NCBI GenBank assembly: GCA_945787555.1
Contig: CALZJG010000132.1
Coordinates: 1 to 47,035, forward strand
Source: an uncultured Chromatiaceae bacterium
GTDB lineage: Bacteria; Pseudomonadota; Gammaproteobacteria; DRLM01
DNA length: 47,035 bases
Direction: 5' to 3'
Below are positions 9,608 to 18,750 of the stretch, piece by piece. Each line of letters opens with the position of its first letter. The first letter of the stretch is position 1. The translations under genes and the position numbers were made by a program. The notes under the pieces were generated by a model. The model saw only the letters and a list, made by a program, of their open reading frames with translations, ran no database searches and was not told the DNA's origin.

Positions 9608-10909
9608 TTATTGTGCCGCCAAACGACGACTCACTTCATCACCCCGTGCGCCGGCCAGTTGCGTCAACAACTCCCGCCACGCCCATGTTTGTTGCGGCAT
9701 CTCGGCACGCAAGGGCTTTACCCCCACGTTACCCTTGTCCACTTCCTCATCACCCACGATCAATGCGAACGACGCGCCGCTCTTGTCCGCACGCTTCAAT
9801 TGCGACTTAAAACTACCGCCGCCGCAATGGCCGATCACGCGCGCCTCGGGCGCGGCGGTGCGCAATTGCTCGGCCCACACCACACCCATACGTTCGGCCT
9901 GCTCACCTACCGCAACCAAATAAAAATCTGGGCCTGGCTCTGCAGGCACGACAGCGGCTTCTTCGAGTAAGGCCACCACACGCTCCACGCCCAAGGCGAA
10001 ACCGGCCGCCGGCGTGGCGCGCCCGCCCAGTTGTTCCACCAAGCCGTCATATCGTCCGCCGGCGCACACCGTGCCCTGCGCCCCCAAACGATCAGTAATC
10101 CATTCGAATACGGTCTTGGTGTAGTAGTCGAGGCCGCGCACCAGGCGCGGATTGACTTCATAGGCGACACCGGCAGCGTCGAGCATGGCGCGCAGCGTAT
10201 CAAAATGGGCGCGCGATTCCTCGTCCAACACATCGAGCAAGCACGGCGCATTGGCGATCACGGTTTGCGTATCTGGATTCTTGCTGTCCAACACGCGCAG
10301 CGGATTGGTATGCAAGCGGCGCCGACTGTCTTCGTCAAGCTGCGCCTGGTGCGCGGCAAGATAGCTCACCAGCTGTTCACGATAGGCGGCGCGCGCCACC
10401 GGCGACCCCAGCGAATTGATCTGCAAGCGCACATCCTGCAAACCCAACCCCGCCCACAAACGCTGGGTGAGGAAGATCAGTTCCGCATCGATGTCCGGCC
10501 CCACCATCCCGAAAGTCTCGACACCGATTTGATGAAACTGCCGATACCGCCCCTTCTGCGGCCGTTCGTGACGGAACATGGCGCCGGCGTACCACAAGCG
10601 CTGCATTTGATTGTGCAGCAAACCGTTCTCGATGCCGGCGCGCACGCAGCCGGCGGTACCCTCGGGACGCAGGCTCAAGCTATCGCCGTTGCGATCGGCG
10701 AAAGTGTACATTTCCTTTTCGACGATATCGGTTGCTGCGCCGATGGTGCGCGCGAACAGCTCAGTGCTCTCGACCAGCGGCAGGCGCATTTCTTCGTAGC
10801 CGTAGGCCCCCAGCACCGCACGCGCCGTGCTGTCCAGATGACGGAACAGGCGGCTCTGCTCGGGTAGAATGTCGTGCATGCCGCGTACGGCTTGAATTAT
10901 CTTAGCCAT
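9608..10909 (-). CDS. hisS: histidine--tRNA ligase
   Basis: Class II histidyl-tRNA synthetase, 433 residues. Motif 2 is visible as the [21 protein letters not shown] region near residue 112-132, the histidine-specific RGLDYYT motif near 259, and GGRYDGL near 283, followed by the class-specific motif 3 region ([10 protein letters not shown]) and the C-terminal anticodon-binding domain. It charges tRNA-His with histidine. The position between rodZ and yfgM is the usual one except that ispG is missing from the 103-base gap upstream. Intact, with high confidence. Confidence 0.98.
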   Translation of the reverse strand: MAKIIQAVRGMHDILPEQSRLFRHLDSTARAVLGAYGYEEMRLPLVESTELFARTIGAATDIVEKEMYTFADRNGDSLSLRPEGTAGCVRAGIENGLLHNQMQRLWYAGAMFRHERPQKGRYRQFHQIGVETFGMVGPDIDAELIFLTQRLWAGLGLQDVRLQINSLGSPVARAAYREQLVSYLAAHQAQLDEDSRRRLHTNPLRVLDSKNPDTQTVIANAPCLLDVLDEESRAHFDTLRAMLDAAGVAYEVNPRLVRGLDYYTKTVFEWITDRLGAQGTVCAGGRYDGLVEQLGGRATPAAGFALGVERVVALLEEAAVVPAEPGPDFYLVAVGEQAERMGVVWAEQLRTAAPEARVIGHCGGGSFKSQLKRADKSGASFALIVGDEEVDKGNVGVKPLRAEMPQQTWAWRELLTQLAGARGDEVSRRLAAQ

Positions 10910-11012
10910 GATCTAATCGGTAGCTTGAAAAAAGTTTTGTCTCTGATCGCCAGCGCTTCGGCGCCGCGACTGTAAGCGGCTAAATCAGCTATGGCCGCGC
11001 ATCGAACTCTGC

Positions 11013-11912
11013 TCAGCGCCCACCGGCGTCAGCCGAGCCCACCTTGAAGCGCGCCACTTCGTTGCGGATGTAACGCGCATGGTCGAACAACTGACCATTG
11101 TATTCCACCGTGACGCCCGGCGCATAGCCGAGCAACACCTCGAACGGAGGCACACCTTCCAGAGTGCGACTCTGGCCGGGATTCATTAAGTCGTAAAACA
11201 AGCGGCGGCCGGTGCTGTCTTTCACTTCCACCCACGAAGAGCGATCGGCGATTAGTGATAAGCTGGCGCGACTGAGTGTCGTCGGCGTAGCGGGTGGCGC
11301 AGGGGGCGGGATTGGCGCGCGCACCTCGGCCTTAGTCACAACCGGCGCGGACGGGGATTCGGCGGGACCGGACCGATCAGACTCCGGCTCCGCATCGCTG
11401 AAGGCCACATCCGGTTCCCTCACCACCATGGGTGATTCCATGCCGGATACGCTGGGCGCCATATCCTGCGCAGGACCGCTGACCAACTCCGGCACTTCGG
11501 GCGCGCGGGCTTGCCACGCCAAATACAACATCACCACTAATCCGGCCGCCATGGCGTAGCTGATCCAACGTACCGGTGCGCCTCCCCCAACCGAACCGCG
11601 TCGCGCGACCTGCACCAGATCGGGCGTCTTGTCCATGCCCAAGCCGTGGTAGGCCGCGATCAACGGTTCCGCATCCAACTCCAACAAGCGCGCATAGGCG
11701 CGCAAATAACCGGTGACGAAGATGGGCGCCGGCAATTTTTCATACTCATCCATTTCCAATGCGTGGATATGCGCCAAGTCCAAACGCAGTTGCTGGGACA
11801 CGCTTTCCGGTGTTAGCCGCTTGGCTTCGCGCGTACTGCGCAGCGCTTTACCCGGCCCCTCGGGAGGAGATTGATACGGTTCGATGGGTTGCTCGACGTG
11901 CGTATCCGTCAT
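11013..11912 (-). CDS. rodZ: cytoskeleton protein RodZ
   Basis: RodZ, the membrane protein that links MreB to the elongasome and helps set rod shape. Of 299 residues, 20-90 form the N-terminal Xre-like helix-turn-helix domain (LRSTREAKRLTPESVSQQLRL...LPAPIFVTGYLRAYARLL), one membrane helix lies near 112-132 (WISYAMAAGLVVMLYLAW), a Pro/Ala/Ser-rich periplasmic linker runs to about 215, and the C-terminal domain (about 215-290, SSWVEVKDSTGRRLFYDL... GQSRTLEGVPPFEVLLGYA) matches DUF4115. The ATG overlaps the pilW stop as ATGA. The gene is intact; the long linker rich in low-complexity sequence is normal for the family. Confidence 0.95.
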   Translation of the reverse strand: MTDTHVEQPIEPYQSPPEGPGKALRSTREAKRLTPESVSQQLRLDLAHIHALEMDEYEKLPAPIFVTGYLRAYARLLELDAEPLIAAYHGLGMDKTPDLVQVARRGSVGGGAPVRWISYAMAAGLVVMLYLAWQARAPEVPELVSGPAQDMAPSVSGMESPMVVREPDVAFSDAEPESDRSGPAESPSAPVVTKAEVRAPIPPPAPPATPTTLSRASLSLIADRSSWVEVKDSTGRRLFYDLMNPGQSRTLEGVPPFEVLLGYAPGVTVEYNGQLFDHARYIRNEVARFKVGSADAGGR

Positions 11913-12673
11913 CGTCGGTCACTTTTCATCATCTGTACGGTTTCCTCCGCTTGGGGGAATTGCTCGCGCAGGCGTGCGGCGTATTTGGCGGCAGCGGCGC
12001 TATCGCCCAGCCGCTGTTCCACTTGCACACCCAGCCAGAGGCTGCGCGCAGTAGCCGGGGCGACTTCAAAATAGCGTTGCATGAAAGCGCGCGCGGATAA
12101 GTATTCACTCTCTTGGTGACTCAACGCGGCCAGTTCCAACAATGCCGACCCCATTCTGGGGTTCACCTTGAGGGCCTTGCGGAAATAGGCTTCGGCCTTA
12201 GCCGTGTCCTGCGTATGCAGCGCGCACAAGCCGGCATTCTTATAGGCGACTTCCGGTGTTTTGTAGAAAGGTTGTTTGACCGCCGTTTCAAAAAGGCGCT
12301 CGGCTTCAGTCAATTTGTTTTGGCGGCACAAGAACACGCCATAGTTGTTGAGCAGCACGGGATCTTCGGGCGTGAGGAACATGGCCTGGCGGTAATGCTT
12401 TTCGGCGCCCTCGTTTTGACCCAATTGTTGATACAACGCGGCGAGATAATGCTGGCCGCTGGCCAATTGCGGATCCAGTTCCACCGCACGCTCGAGCTTT
12501 TGCAAGGCCAACTCTAAATTGCCCTGTTGCATGTAACCTAAGCCGAGTTCCGAGTTGATTTGGGCAGCATTGCGCGCTTCCTTGACCTTGACGGCCTTGG
12601 CGGAGCCGCTGCATCCCGCCACCAGGACCGCCAACAGCATTGCAATGAGAGCGTCCCTGCCTGATTTCATCAT
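11909..12673 (-). CDS. pilW: type IV pilus biogenesis/stability lipoprotein PilW (PilF)
   Basis: A 254-residue tetratricopeptide lipoprotein of the PilW/PilF type, the pilotin that places the PilQ secretin in the outer membrane. A signal peptide ends in a good lipobox, LVAGC, and about six TPR motifs follow (for example the block with [18 protein letters not shown] and the pair with [15 protein letters not shown]). I take ATG at 12673, which overlaps the rlmN stop as ATGA; the longer open frame upstream reads inside rlmN. It sits between rlmN and rodZ, the typical gammaproteobacterial place. The operon with rlmN and rodZ suggests shared expression. Confidence 0.93.
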   Translation of the reverse strand: MMKSGRDALIAMLLAVLVAGCSGSAKAVKVKEARNAAQINSELGLGYMQQGNLELALQKLERAVELDPQLASGQHYLAALYQQLGQNEGAEKHYRQAMFLTPEDPVLLNNYGVFLCRQNKLTEAERLFETAVKQPFYKTPEVAYKNAGLCALHTQDTAKAEAYFRKALKVNPRMGSALLELAALSHQESEYLSARAFMQRYFEVAPATARSLWLGVQVEQRLGDSAAAAKYAARLREQFPQAEETVQMMKSDRR

Positions 12674-13776
12674 CCCACCCGTGACGTCGCGGCGGCGGCC
12701 AAGCGTTGTGAGCGCCGCGTGCGATCCTGCACCCGACCGGCCAACTGACCGCACGCGGCATCGATGTCGTCACCGCGCGTCTTGCGGGTCACCGTCACCA
12801 AGCCCGCCCGCGTAACGATGGCGCGGAATTGGTCGATGGCTTCGCGGCTGGAACAGGCGTAACGCGTATTCGGAAACGGATTGAAGGGAATTAGATTCAC
12901 CTTCGCCGGAACCCCTTGCAGCACCCGCACCAACTCACGCGCGTGGGCGACGCTGTCGTTGACGCCGGCCAACATGGTGTACTCGAATGTCACCTTGCGA
13001 TGCGGCGCGTCGGCGACATAACGTTTGCACGCGTCCATCAATTCGGCGATCGGATATTTCTTGTTAAGTGGCACCAGCTCGTTGCGCAAGGCGTCGTTGG
13101 GCGCATGCAGCGACACTGCCAAACTCACATGACAGACCTCGCGCAAACGATCGACGGCGGGCACCACGCCGGCGGTGCTCAATGTCACCCGCCGCTTCGA
13201 CAGGCCGTAGGCGAAATCGTCGGTCATGATATTCATGGCGCGCACTACGTTGTCGAAATTAAGCAATGGCTCGCCCATGCCCATCATTACCACATTGCTG
13301 ATACGCCGCTCACCCTTGGGCGTGTCACCCAAGGCGCGATAGGCAACCAACAATTGCGCGATGATCTCGGCGCTGCTGAGATTGCGATTAAAACCCTGCT
13401 GGGCCGTCGAACAGAAGGTACAGTTCAGCGAGCAACCGACTTGTGACGACACGCACAAAGTGCCGCGTCCATCCTCGGGTATGAACACCGTCTCGATGCA
13501 ATTGCCGCCTTCGAGACGCAGCAGCCATTTGCGGGTGCCGTCGCGCGATGCCTGTTCAATGACGATCTCCGGCCTCCGCACCTCGGCACACGCGCGCAAG
13601 CGCGCGCGCAGCGCCTTGCTGATATTGCTCATGGCGTCGAAGTCATCGACGCCGCGCTGGTGTATCCATTGCAATACCTGGGTCGCACGAAAGGCCTTCT
13701 CGCCCTGCGCGGCGAAGAAGGCCTCCATGCCCTCACGGTCCAGATCCAGCAAATTGACCTTGTCGCGAGGTTCCAT
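12670..13776 (-). CDS. rlmN: dual-specificity 23S rRNA/tRNA (adenine-C2) methyltransferase RlmN
   Basis: Radical-SAM enzyme that makes 2-methyladenosine at A2503 of 23S rRNA and A37 of some tRNAs. 368 residues. The radical-SAM cluster motif is [20 protein letters not shown] binds SAM, and a catalytic Cys lies in the C-terminal CSSRE region, as in E. coli, along with the [10 protein letters not shown] and [19 protein letters not shown] blocks. I start at ATG 13776 ([15 protein letters not shown]); the open frame continues upstream only as a shadow of ndk. It begins 10 bases after ndk and ends overlapping pilW. The last 25 residues are basic and poorly conserved. Confidence 0.97.
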   Translation of the reverse strand: MEPRDKVNLLDLDREGMEAFFAAQGEKAFRATQVLQWIHQRGVDDFDAMSNISKALRARLRACAEVRRPEIVIEQASRDGTRKWLLRLEGGNCIETVFIPEDGRGTLCVSSQVGCSLNCTFCSTAQQGFNRNLSSAEIIAQLLVAYRALGDTPKGERRISNVVMMGMGEPLLNFDNVVRAMNIMTDDFAYGLSKRRVTLSTAGVVPAVDRLREVCHVSLAVSLHAPNDALRNELVPLNKKYPIAELMDACKRYVADAPHRKVTFEYTMLAGVNDSVAHARELVRVLQGVPAKVNLIPFNPFPNTRYACSSREAIDQFRAIVTRAGLVTVTRKTRGDDIDAACGQLAGRVQDRTRRSQRLAAAATSRVG

Positions 13777-13786
13777 CACATCCGGC

Positions 13787-14218
13787 TCAGCGCGTGCGCG
13801 GGCACAGCTCATCCGTCTGGAAGAAATAGGCGATTTCCTGCGCGGCGGTCTCGGGAGCATCGGACCCGTGCACGGCGTTCTCTTCCACGCTGGCGGCGAA
13901 ATCGGCGCGGATGGTGCCCGGCGCGGCGTTGGCGGGATTGGTCGCGCCCATGATGTCACGATTGAGCGCAATGGCGTTGTCGCCTTCCAGCACCTGCATC
14001 ATCACCGGCCCGGAAATCATGAAGTTGACCAAATCATTATAGAACGGACGCTCTTTGTGCACGGCGTAAAAACCCTGCGCCTGTTCCTTACTGAGATGCA
14101 CCATCTTGGCCGCGATGACCTTCAGGCCCGCCTTTTCGAAGCGGGTGAAGATTTCACCGATGCGATTCTTGGCCACTGCATCGGGCTTCACGATGGAAAA
14201 AGTACGTTCGACTGCCAT
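13787..14218 (-). CDS. ndk: nucleoside diphosphate kinase
   Basis: Ndk transfers the gamma phosphate of ATP to nucleoside diphosphates through a phosphohistidine. 143 residues, the standard length. The active-site His117 lies in ENAVHGSD, and [15 protein letters not shown] at the N-terminus and [16 protein letters not shown] near 92-107 are the nucleotide-binding blocks. It is the first gene of the group ndk-rlmN-pilW-rodZ, separated from iscA by a terminator-like hairpin, so its promoter should lie in 14219-14255. Confidence 0.98.
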   Translation of the reverse strand: MAVERTFSIVKPDAVAKNRIGEIFTRFEKAGLKVIAAKMVHLSKEQAQGFYAVHKERPFYNDLVNFMISGPVMMQVLEGDNAIALNRDIMGATNPANAAPGTIRADFAASVEENAVHGSDAPETAAQEIAYFFQTDELCPRTR

Positions 14219-14255
14219 GCCTAATCTCCGAAATGAATTCTGGGTTTACAACGAC

Positions 14256-14278
14256 AAAAACCCGCGACATGACGCGGG
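14256..14278 (-). terminator. rho-independent terminator after iscA
   Basis: On the minus strand CCCGCG and CGCGGG (plus-strand positions 14273-14278 and 14261-14266) form a six-pair GC stem around a six-base loop, followed by TTTTT (14260-14256). It lies between iscA and ndk and should end transcripts coming from iscA. Confidence 0.75.
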
Positions 14279-14341
14279 CCCAAAAAGGTCTGCTAGTTTA
14301 ACGTGTTAGGGGCGGGGCCGCAATGAGCACCCGGCGGTGGC

Positions 14342-14665
14342 TTAGACGCTGAAGCTTTCGCCGCAACCACACTCGTCCTTGACCTGGGGATTGCGGAACT
14401 TGAACACGGCGTTGAGTCCCTCACGCACGTAATCTACCTCTGTACCCTCAAGGTAAGGCAGGCTGCCTGGATCGACGAGCAACTTTACGCCCTGTTGATC
14501 ATAAACCACGTCGTCGTCATTCACCGCGTCGGCATAATCCAATACATAGGCAAAGCCGGTGCAGCCGGATTTCTTCACGCCGACGCGCAGCCCTACGCCC
14601 TTGCCCCGCTTGACCAGCTGGTTCTTAACATGCTCCGCCGCTGCCGCACTCAATGAAACCGCCAT
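14342..14665 (-). CDS. iscA: iron-sulfur cluster assembly protein IscA
   Basis: A-type Fe-S carrier, 107 residues. The three conserved cysteines are at 35, 99 and 101 (SGCTGFAY and CGCGESF), the same positions as in E. coli IscA, and the closing GESFSV is typical. It delivers clusters to apoproteins or keeps iron available for assembly. It lies 183 bases downstream of the cysteine desulfurase on the same strand; the scaffold gene iscU, which usually separates the two, is missing. That gap holds no gene. A terminator follows at 14256-14278. The name IscA rather than ErpA rests on the spacing of the cysteines and the isc context. Confidence 0.93.
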   Translation of the reverse strand: MAVSLSAAAAEHVKNQLVKRGKGVGLRVGVKKSGCTGFAYVLDYADAVNDDDVVYDQQGVKLLVDPGSLPYLEGTEVDYVREGLNAVFKFRNPQVKDECGCGESFSV

Positions 14666-14848
14666 AACTACCTCATTGCTCGAAAACTGACTTTGGGACT
14701 GGTCTATTATGCCTCAAGTTCCTAAGTTATTCGAAATTCCGCGACTTGCGCGGGATTCTTGCGCGTTAGAGATGCCGATTTGAGGAAATAAGCACCGTCC
14801 TACCCGACCTTGGCCCCGCAGACTCACGGCCTCGCCGGCGATTTCGCC

Positions 14849-16000
14849 TTAGTCCCAGGCGGTGACCGACCATTTCTGCGCCATCTCGGCCTGCGCCCGC
14901 AGTGCTGCCACCACGGCGTCCACCTCTGCCGGTGTGCTGTCCTTGCCCAAACTGAGACGCACGGCGCCACGACCGAGTGCACCGCCGACCCCCATGGCCA
15001 CCAACACCGGGCTGGGTTCGGTACTGCCCGAGGAGCAGGCCGACCCGCTGGAAACGGCGATACCGGCGCCGTCCAGCGCCATGACCAAGGTTTCGCCATC
15101 TATAACCGGCAGACTCACCATCAAAGTGTTGGGCACTCGTTCCGCCGCGGCGGCGATCAGCACCGCCGTCGGCACGTCGGCGCGCAAGCGCGCTTCCAGT
15201 TGATGGCGCAAGCTCAATAGGTGGGCACGACGTGCCTCCAATTCGGTGCGCGCCAGTTCCGCCGCCTTGCCGAAACCGACGATACCCGCCACATTCTCGG
15301 TGCCGGCGCGCAAACCACGTTCTTGGCCCCCGCCGTGAAGGAGCGGCTGTATATCCAGCGATTTGTCGACGATCAGCGCCCCTGCGCCTTTGGGGCCGTA
15401 GATCTTATGCGCGGACAGACTCATCAACTGAGCACCACAGGCGGCGAAACTCACCGGCAACTTACCCACCGCTTGCACTGCGTCGGTGTGCAGTGTCGCG
15501 CCAATCCGCCGGGCCGCCTCAGCGACCATCGCCACATCTTGCACGACACCGGTTTCATTATTGGCCAGCATCACGGACACCAAGCGCGTATCTTTGCTCA
15601 GCGCCTTCGTCACGGTTTTATCGCTCACACGACCCAATTCGTCGACCGCGATGGTATCCAACTGCCATCCCGTTGCCGCCAAGGCCATCGCCGGGCCGCG
15701 CAACGAGGTATGCTCAATTGTGCTGATCGCCAACCGCCCTTTAGCCAGGCTCGCTGCTAAGCCCGTGACTGCAAGGTTATTGGCTTCGGTTCCGCCGCTG
15801 GTGAATATCACCTGGCTGGGATGCGCGCCGACCAGGTCCGCGACTTGCTCGCGCGCGCCATCCACGGCCGCCCGCGCGAGACGGCCTGGGGCATGCACGC
15901 TGGAAGGGTTGCCGAAATGCTCATGCAGGTAAGGCAACATGGCGGCCACCACGCGCGGGTCGAGGGGCGTGGTGGCGTTGTAATCGAGGTAGATCGTCAT
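14849..16000 (-). CDS. cysteine desulfurase, NifS/IscS family
   Basis: PLP-dependent cysteine desulfurase, 383 residues, which takes sulfur from cysteine as an enzyme persulfide for Fe-S assembly. Visible features: the N-terminal YLDYNATTP, TSGGTEANN near residue 70, a PLP lysine in SAHKIYGPKG, and the catalytic cysteine in the loop SSGSACSSGSTEPS. That loop and the length are closer to NifS-type group I enzymes than to the 404-residue IscS, which usually lacks the shorter C-terminus. It starts 43 bases after iscR, so it is probably IscR-controlled. In many relatives a NifS-like gene of this kind sits between iscR and iscS-iscU; here iscS and iscU are not present. Confidence 0.92.
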   Translation of the reverse strand: MTIYLDYNATTPLDPRVVAAMLPYLHEHFGNPSSVHAPGRLARAAVDGAREQVADLVGAHPSQVIFTSGGTEANNLAVTGLAASLAKGRLAISTIEHTSLRGPAMALAATGWQLDTIAVDELGRVSDKTVTKALSKDTRLVSVMLANNETGVVQDVAMVAEAARRIGATLHTDAVQAVGKLPVSFAACGAQLMSLSAHKIYGPKGAGALIVDKSLDIQPLLHGGGQERGLRAGTENVAGIVGFGKAAELARTELEARRAHLLSLRHQLEARLRADVPTAVLIAAAAERVPNTLMVSLPVIDGETLVMALDGAGIAVSSGSACSSGSTEPSPVLVAMGVGGALGRGAVRLSLGKDSTPAEVDAVVAALRAQAEMAQKWSVTAWD

Positions 16001-16043
16001 AGTTGATTCTGCGTGCGCCGGGCCTCGCTCCCGGACGGCCGAC

Positions 16044-16508
16044 TCACATCACCGTGGCGTGACGCAGCAAGGGCATGGCGTCCTGACGGGCAGCGGTTTC
16101 CTGCACACCACGACGCTCCACTAGATTGCCGAGAGAGATACCGCCGAGGAAATCATGAATCTGCTTACTAAGATCGTACCAGAGTTCGTGCGTCAGGCAG
16201 GGCTCGCCGTTTTGACAATCGCCTTTGCCGCCGCAGCGGGTGGTGTCGAGCTTTTCATCGATGGCGTTGAGGACCTCGACGACGGCGATGTGGCCCGGTT
16301 CCCGGCTCAAACGATAACCACCACCGGGTCCGCGCGCACTAATAACCAGTTCCTGCTTGCGCAAGCGGGAGAACAGTTGCTCAAGATACGAAAGTGATAT
16401 TCCCTGCCGTTCCGAAATATCAGCCAATGGCACCGGTCTATCGGTGGCATGGATGGCCAGATCCAGCATCGCCGTAACGGCGTAACGTCCCTTGGTCGTA
16501 AGCTTCAT
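16044..16508 (-). CDS. iscR: Fe-S cluster-sensing transcription regulator IscR
   Basis: Rrf2-family regulator that senses Fe-S status through a [2Fe-2S] cluster. 154 residues. The winged helix covers 1-65 ([20 protein letters not shown]... [15 protein letters not shown], with the wing [10 protein letters not shown]). Cluster ligands Cys92, Cys98, Cys104 and His107 are at exactly the E. coli positions ([20 protein letters not shown]). ATG at 16508 is favoured over 16523 by GAGGT upstream and by the invariant [11 protein letters not shown] start. It leads the minus-strand isc group and has a palindromic operator candidate just upstream, so autoregulation is expected. cysE lies 66 bases upstream on the same strand. 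Confidence 0.96.
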   Translation of the reverse strand: MKLTTKGRYAVTAMLDLAIHATDRPVPLADISERQGISLSYLEQLFSRLRKQELVISARGPGGGYRLSREPGHIAVVEVLNAIDEKLDTTRCGGKGDCQNGEPCLTHELWYDLSKQIHDFLGGISLGNLVERRGVQETAARQDAMPLLRHATVM

Positions 16509-16535
16509 GGCTGCACCTCTCATATTGCCCTACCT

Positions 16536-16559
16536 AAGCTAGGGTTAATACCCTAACTT
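16536..16559 (-). promoter_or_regulatory. candidate IscR operator
   Basis: AAGCTAGGGT (16536-16545), spacer TAAT, ACCCTAACTT (16550-16559): ten-base arms matching at nine positions, centred about 40 bases before the iscR start. Size and AT-rich centre resemble type 1 IscR sites, though the half-site sequence is not the E. coli consensus. Inference from position and symmetry. Confidence 0.6.
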
Positions 16560-16574
16560 GAGCCACCGCGTCAA

Positions 16575-17390
16575 CTATTTTCTTACATTCTGATCGGAAA
16601 CATTTCCTGCAAAGGTATCTTTACCGGTTTCATCGCGCCCCACACTCATCTCGCAGGGCCCCAAATCGGGCAACGGCACATCCTCGAATTGCGCGCCGCT
16701 CTTCTTCAATACATTGCAGATCACGTCCAGCTTGCTGTCCAAGGCGTGGACATGATCGAGCATGCAATCCAAAGCATTGGCCACCGGATCGGGCATATCT
16801 TGCGTGGTGCCATAGGCATCGAAGCCGATTTTCTTGGCGAAGGCGCGGCGGCGCTGCTCAGCGGCATCCACGACTTTTTCGCGCTGCACCACCCGTCCCG
16901 GTATACCCACCACCGTGGCGCCGGGCGGCACCTCCTTGACCACCACCGCGTTGGAGCCGATTCGCGCGCCATCACCGACACACAATGGTCCCAAGACTTT
17001 CGCGCCGGCACCTACCACCACATCGTTACCTAAAGTGGGGTGGCGCTTGCCCTTGTCCCAGCTCGTACCGCCCAAGGTGACGCCGTGATAGAGCGTGCAA
17101 TCATCACCGATCTCGGCAGTCTCGCCGATCACCACTCCCATGCCATGATCGATGAAGAAACGCCTTCCGATCTTAACGGCGGGATGAATTTCAATGCCCG
17201 TGAGCCAACGCGCCAGCGTGGATAGAAATCGCGCCAACCATTTCAGGTGCAGATTCCACAAATGATGCGTCAGGCGATAAATGAGCACGGCATGCACACC
17301 TGGGTAGGTGGTCAGCACTTCGAAAAAATTCCGCGCCGCCGGATCGCGGTCGAACACGCAACGCACATCTTCACGCAAACGTTTAAACAT
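16575..17390 (-). CDS. cysE: serine O-acetyltransferase
   Basis: CysE makes O-acetylserine from serine and acetyl-CoA, the first step of cysteine synthesis. Of 271 residues the N-terminal part is helical (short form, as in CysE of many bacteria with an early hexapeptide start), followed by a left-handed beta-helix of hexapeptide repeats: [42 protein letters not shown] and [18 protein letters not shown], with catalytic Asp and His in FIDHGMG and the YHGVTLGG block. The C-terminal 80 residues are a long extension beyond the catalytic domain, rich in charged residues and of unknown role. It sits just upstream of iscR, a common pairing that links cysteine supply to Fe-S assembly. Confidence 0.95.
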   Translation of the reverse strand: MFKRLREDVRCVFDRDPAARNFFEVLTTYPGVHAVLIYRLTHHLWNLHLKWLARFLSTLARWLTGIEIHPAVKIGRRFFIDHGMGVVIGETAEIGDDCTLYHGVTLGGTSWDKGKRHPTLGNDVVVGAGAKVLGPLCVGDGARIGSNAVVVKEVPPGATVVGIPGRVVQREKVVDAAEQRRRAFAKKIGFDAYGTTQDMPDPVANALDCMLDHVHALDSKLDVICNVLKKSGAQFEDVPLPDLGPCEMSVGRDETGKDTFAGNVSDQNVRK

Positions 17391-17416
17391 GTCCCAACCA
17401 ATCCACTCTTATCAAA

Positions 17417-17531
17417 CTCCCCCTCTCCCGCAAGCGAAAGAGCCCCCTAAATGGCATGAAGGCTGGGGTGAGGGGCCGTATACCCATTCTTGTCAAAACT
17501 CGCCCCTCCCCCGCAGGCAGGGAGAGCGCCG
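17417..17531. repeat. GC-rich palindromic repeats between trmJ and cysE
   Basis: Two imperfect members of the CCCTCTCCC family: CTCT...AGAG around 17422-17442, and CTCCC (17505-17509) pairing with GGGAG (17519-17523), separated by the typical AGGCTGGGGTGAGGGGCC sequence. They fill the cysE-trmJ gap, which has no gene. Confidence 0.45.
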
Positions 17532-17634
17532 CGAGGCGCGCGCAGCCGCGAAAGTGAAGCTGGGCCCATGTCGGTGCACCATTCATGACCAGCTATGCTA
17601 GTGACTTGCACGACGCGTGTCACCAAAGCAATGC

Positions 17635-18363
17635 TTACTCGTCTCGCGCCAGGCGCCGGAAACGCTGTGCAGCGCTGCAAATGCCGCGCAGAATACTCAC
17701 TTCGTTGTGATCCAATTGCACCCGACCGAACAAGCGGCGCAAACGTCGCATCAAATGCTTGGGGTTGTTGGGATCGAGAAACTCCAACTCCAACAAGGTC
17801 TGCTCCAGGTGCCGGAACATGCCCTCTACCGCCTCCTGGTCGGCGGGCGCGTCAGCGCCGCGCGGGGGCGACCCCGCAGTCGCGAGGCGCTGCGCCATCA
17901 TCAATTCATAGCTCACCACTTGCACCGCCGCAGCGAGATTGAGCGAGGAGTAATCGGCATTGCTGGAGATGTGCAATAGATAATTACAGCGATCCAGCTC
18001 CTCATTGCTGAGGCCAGAGTGCTCACGCCCGAACACGATGGCGGTCTCGAGCCGGTCGGCCGCGATGCGTTCCGCCGCCTCGCGCGCATCGAACTGCGGC
18101 CAGCGGATGCTACGCAGTCGCGCGCTGGCGCCGATCACCAAACGACAATCCGCCACCGCGTCGTCCAGACTCTCATGGACTTGCGCCGTCGCCAGCACGT
18201 CGTCTGCTCCCGAGGCACGCGCGCTGGCTTCATGACTGGGAAAGTCCTTGGGCTGCACCAAATGCAACCGGCTCAAGCCCATGGTTTTCATGGCACGGGC
18301 CGCGCCACCGATGTTGCCCGGGTGGGTGGTACCCACCAACACGATACGAACTAGATCCATCAT
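17635..18363 (-). CDS. trmJ: tRNA (cytidine/uridine-2'-O-)-methyltransferase TrmJ
   Basis: SPOUT-family methyltransferase that 2'-O-methylates position 32 of tRNAs. 242 residues. The N-terminal IVLVGTTHPGNIGGAARAMKTMG, the central FGREHSGLSNEEL and the knot region ISSNADYSSLNLAAAVQVVSYE are diagnostic; a C-terminal helical domain of about 80 residues, including HLEQTLLELEFLDPNNP and MRRLRRLFGR, separates TrmJ from shorter relatives. Two ATG codons in tandem open the gene; I keep the first. It diverges from suhB, an arrangement shared with E. coli, where trmJ and suhB are also head to head next to iscR. Confidence 0.96.
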   Translation of the reverse strand: MMDLVRIVLVGTTHPGNIGGAARAMKTMGLSRLHLVQPKDFPSHEASARASGADDVLATAQVHESLDDAVADCRLVIGASARLRSIRWPQFDAREAAERIAADRLETAIVFGREHSGLSNEELDRCNYLLHISSNADYSSLNLAAAVQVVSYELMMAQRLATAGSPPRGADAPADQEAVEGMFRHLEQTLLELEFLDPNNPKHLMRRLRRLFGRVQLDHNEVSILRGICSAAQRFRRLARDE

Positions 18364-18750
18364 CTACTGAAGTCTCTTACTTTCCCCGCCCCCGCTGGCG
18401 GCGAGAGCGCAGCGAGCCGAGCGCAGGCGACGAAATGAGGGCCATTCTATTCCAGTCATTGCATCACGCCCCACCCCCATGGGCGGGAAAGGGCCGGGGT
18501 CCATCTAGGCACGCTTTTCCATGGCCCCCTCGCTACGTCCCCACTCTCCCACGAGCGGGTAAGGGATTGGGACTCAGTTTATGCCATTGCTCGATCGAGA
18601 GCAGTGCTATAGATGAGTAACGCCAACCAGGTTTCTCTTAATCGCTCGTGCCTTCCGCCAGCCGCTTTGTTATCCTAGGCGCCTTTTCGCGGCCGGCCCA
18701 GGTCCTCAAAACCAGTTCGCGAACCAGCCCCAAAGGCATTCCGACCCATC
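18364..18750. other. divergent intergenic region trmJ/suhB with repeats
   Basis: 387 bases between divergent genes. The left two thirds hold GC-rich repeat-like sequence (CCCCACCCCCATGGGCGGG near 18470 and CTCTCCCACGAGCGGG near 18545) of the kind seen in other gaps. The right part presumably carries the suhB promoter. No gene is supported. Confidence 0.5.

Noticed and set aside
9578-9970. Plus-strand open frame opposite hisS
   Set aside because: Shadow of hisS; no ribosome site or family.
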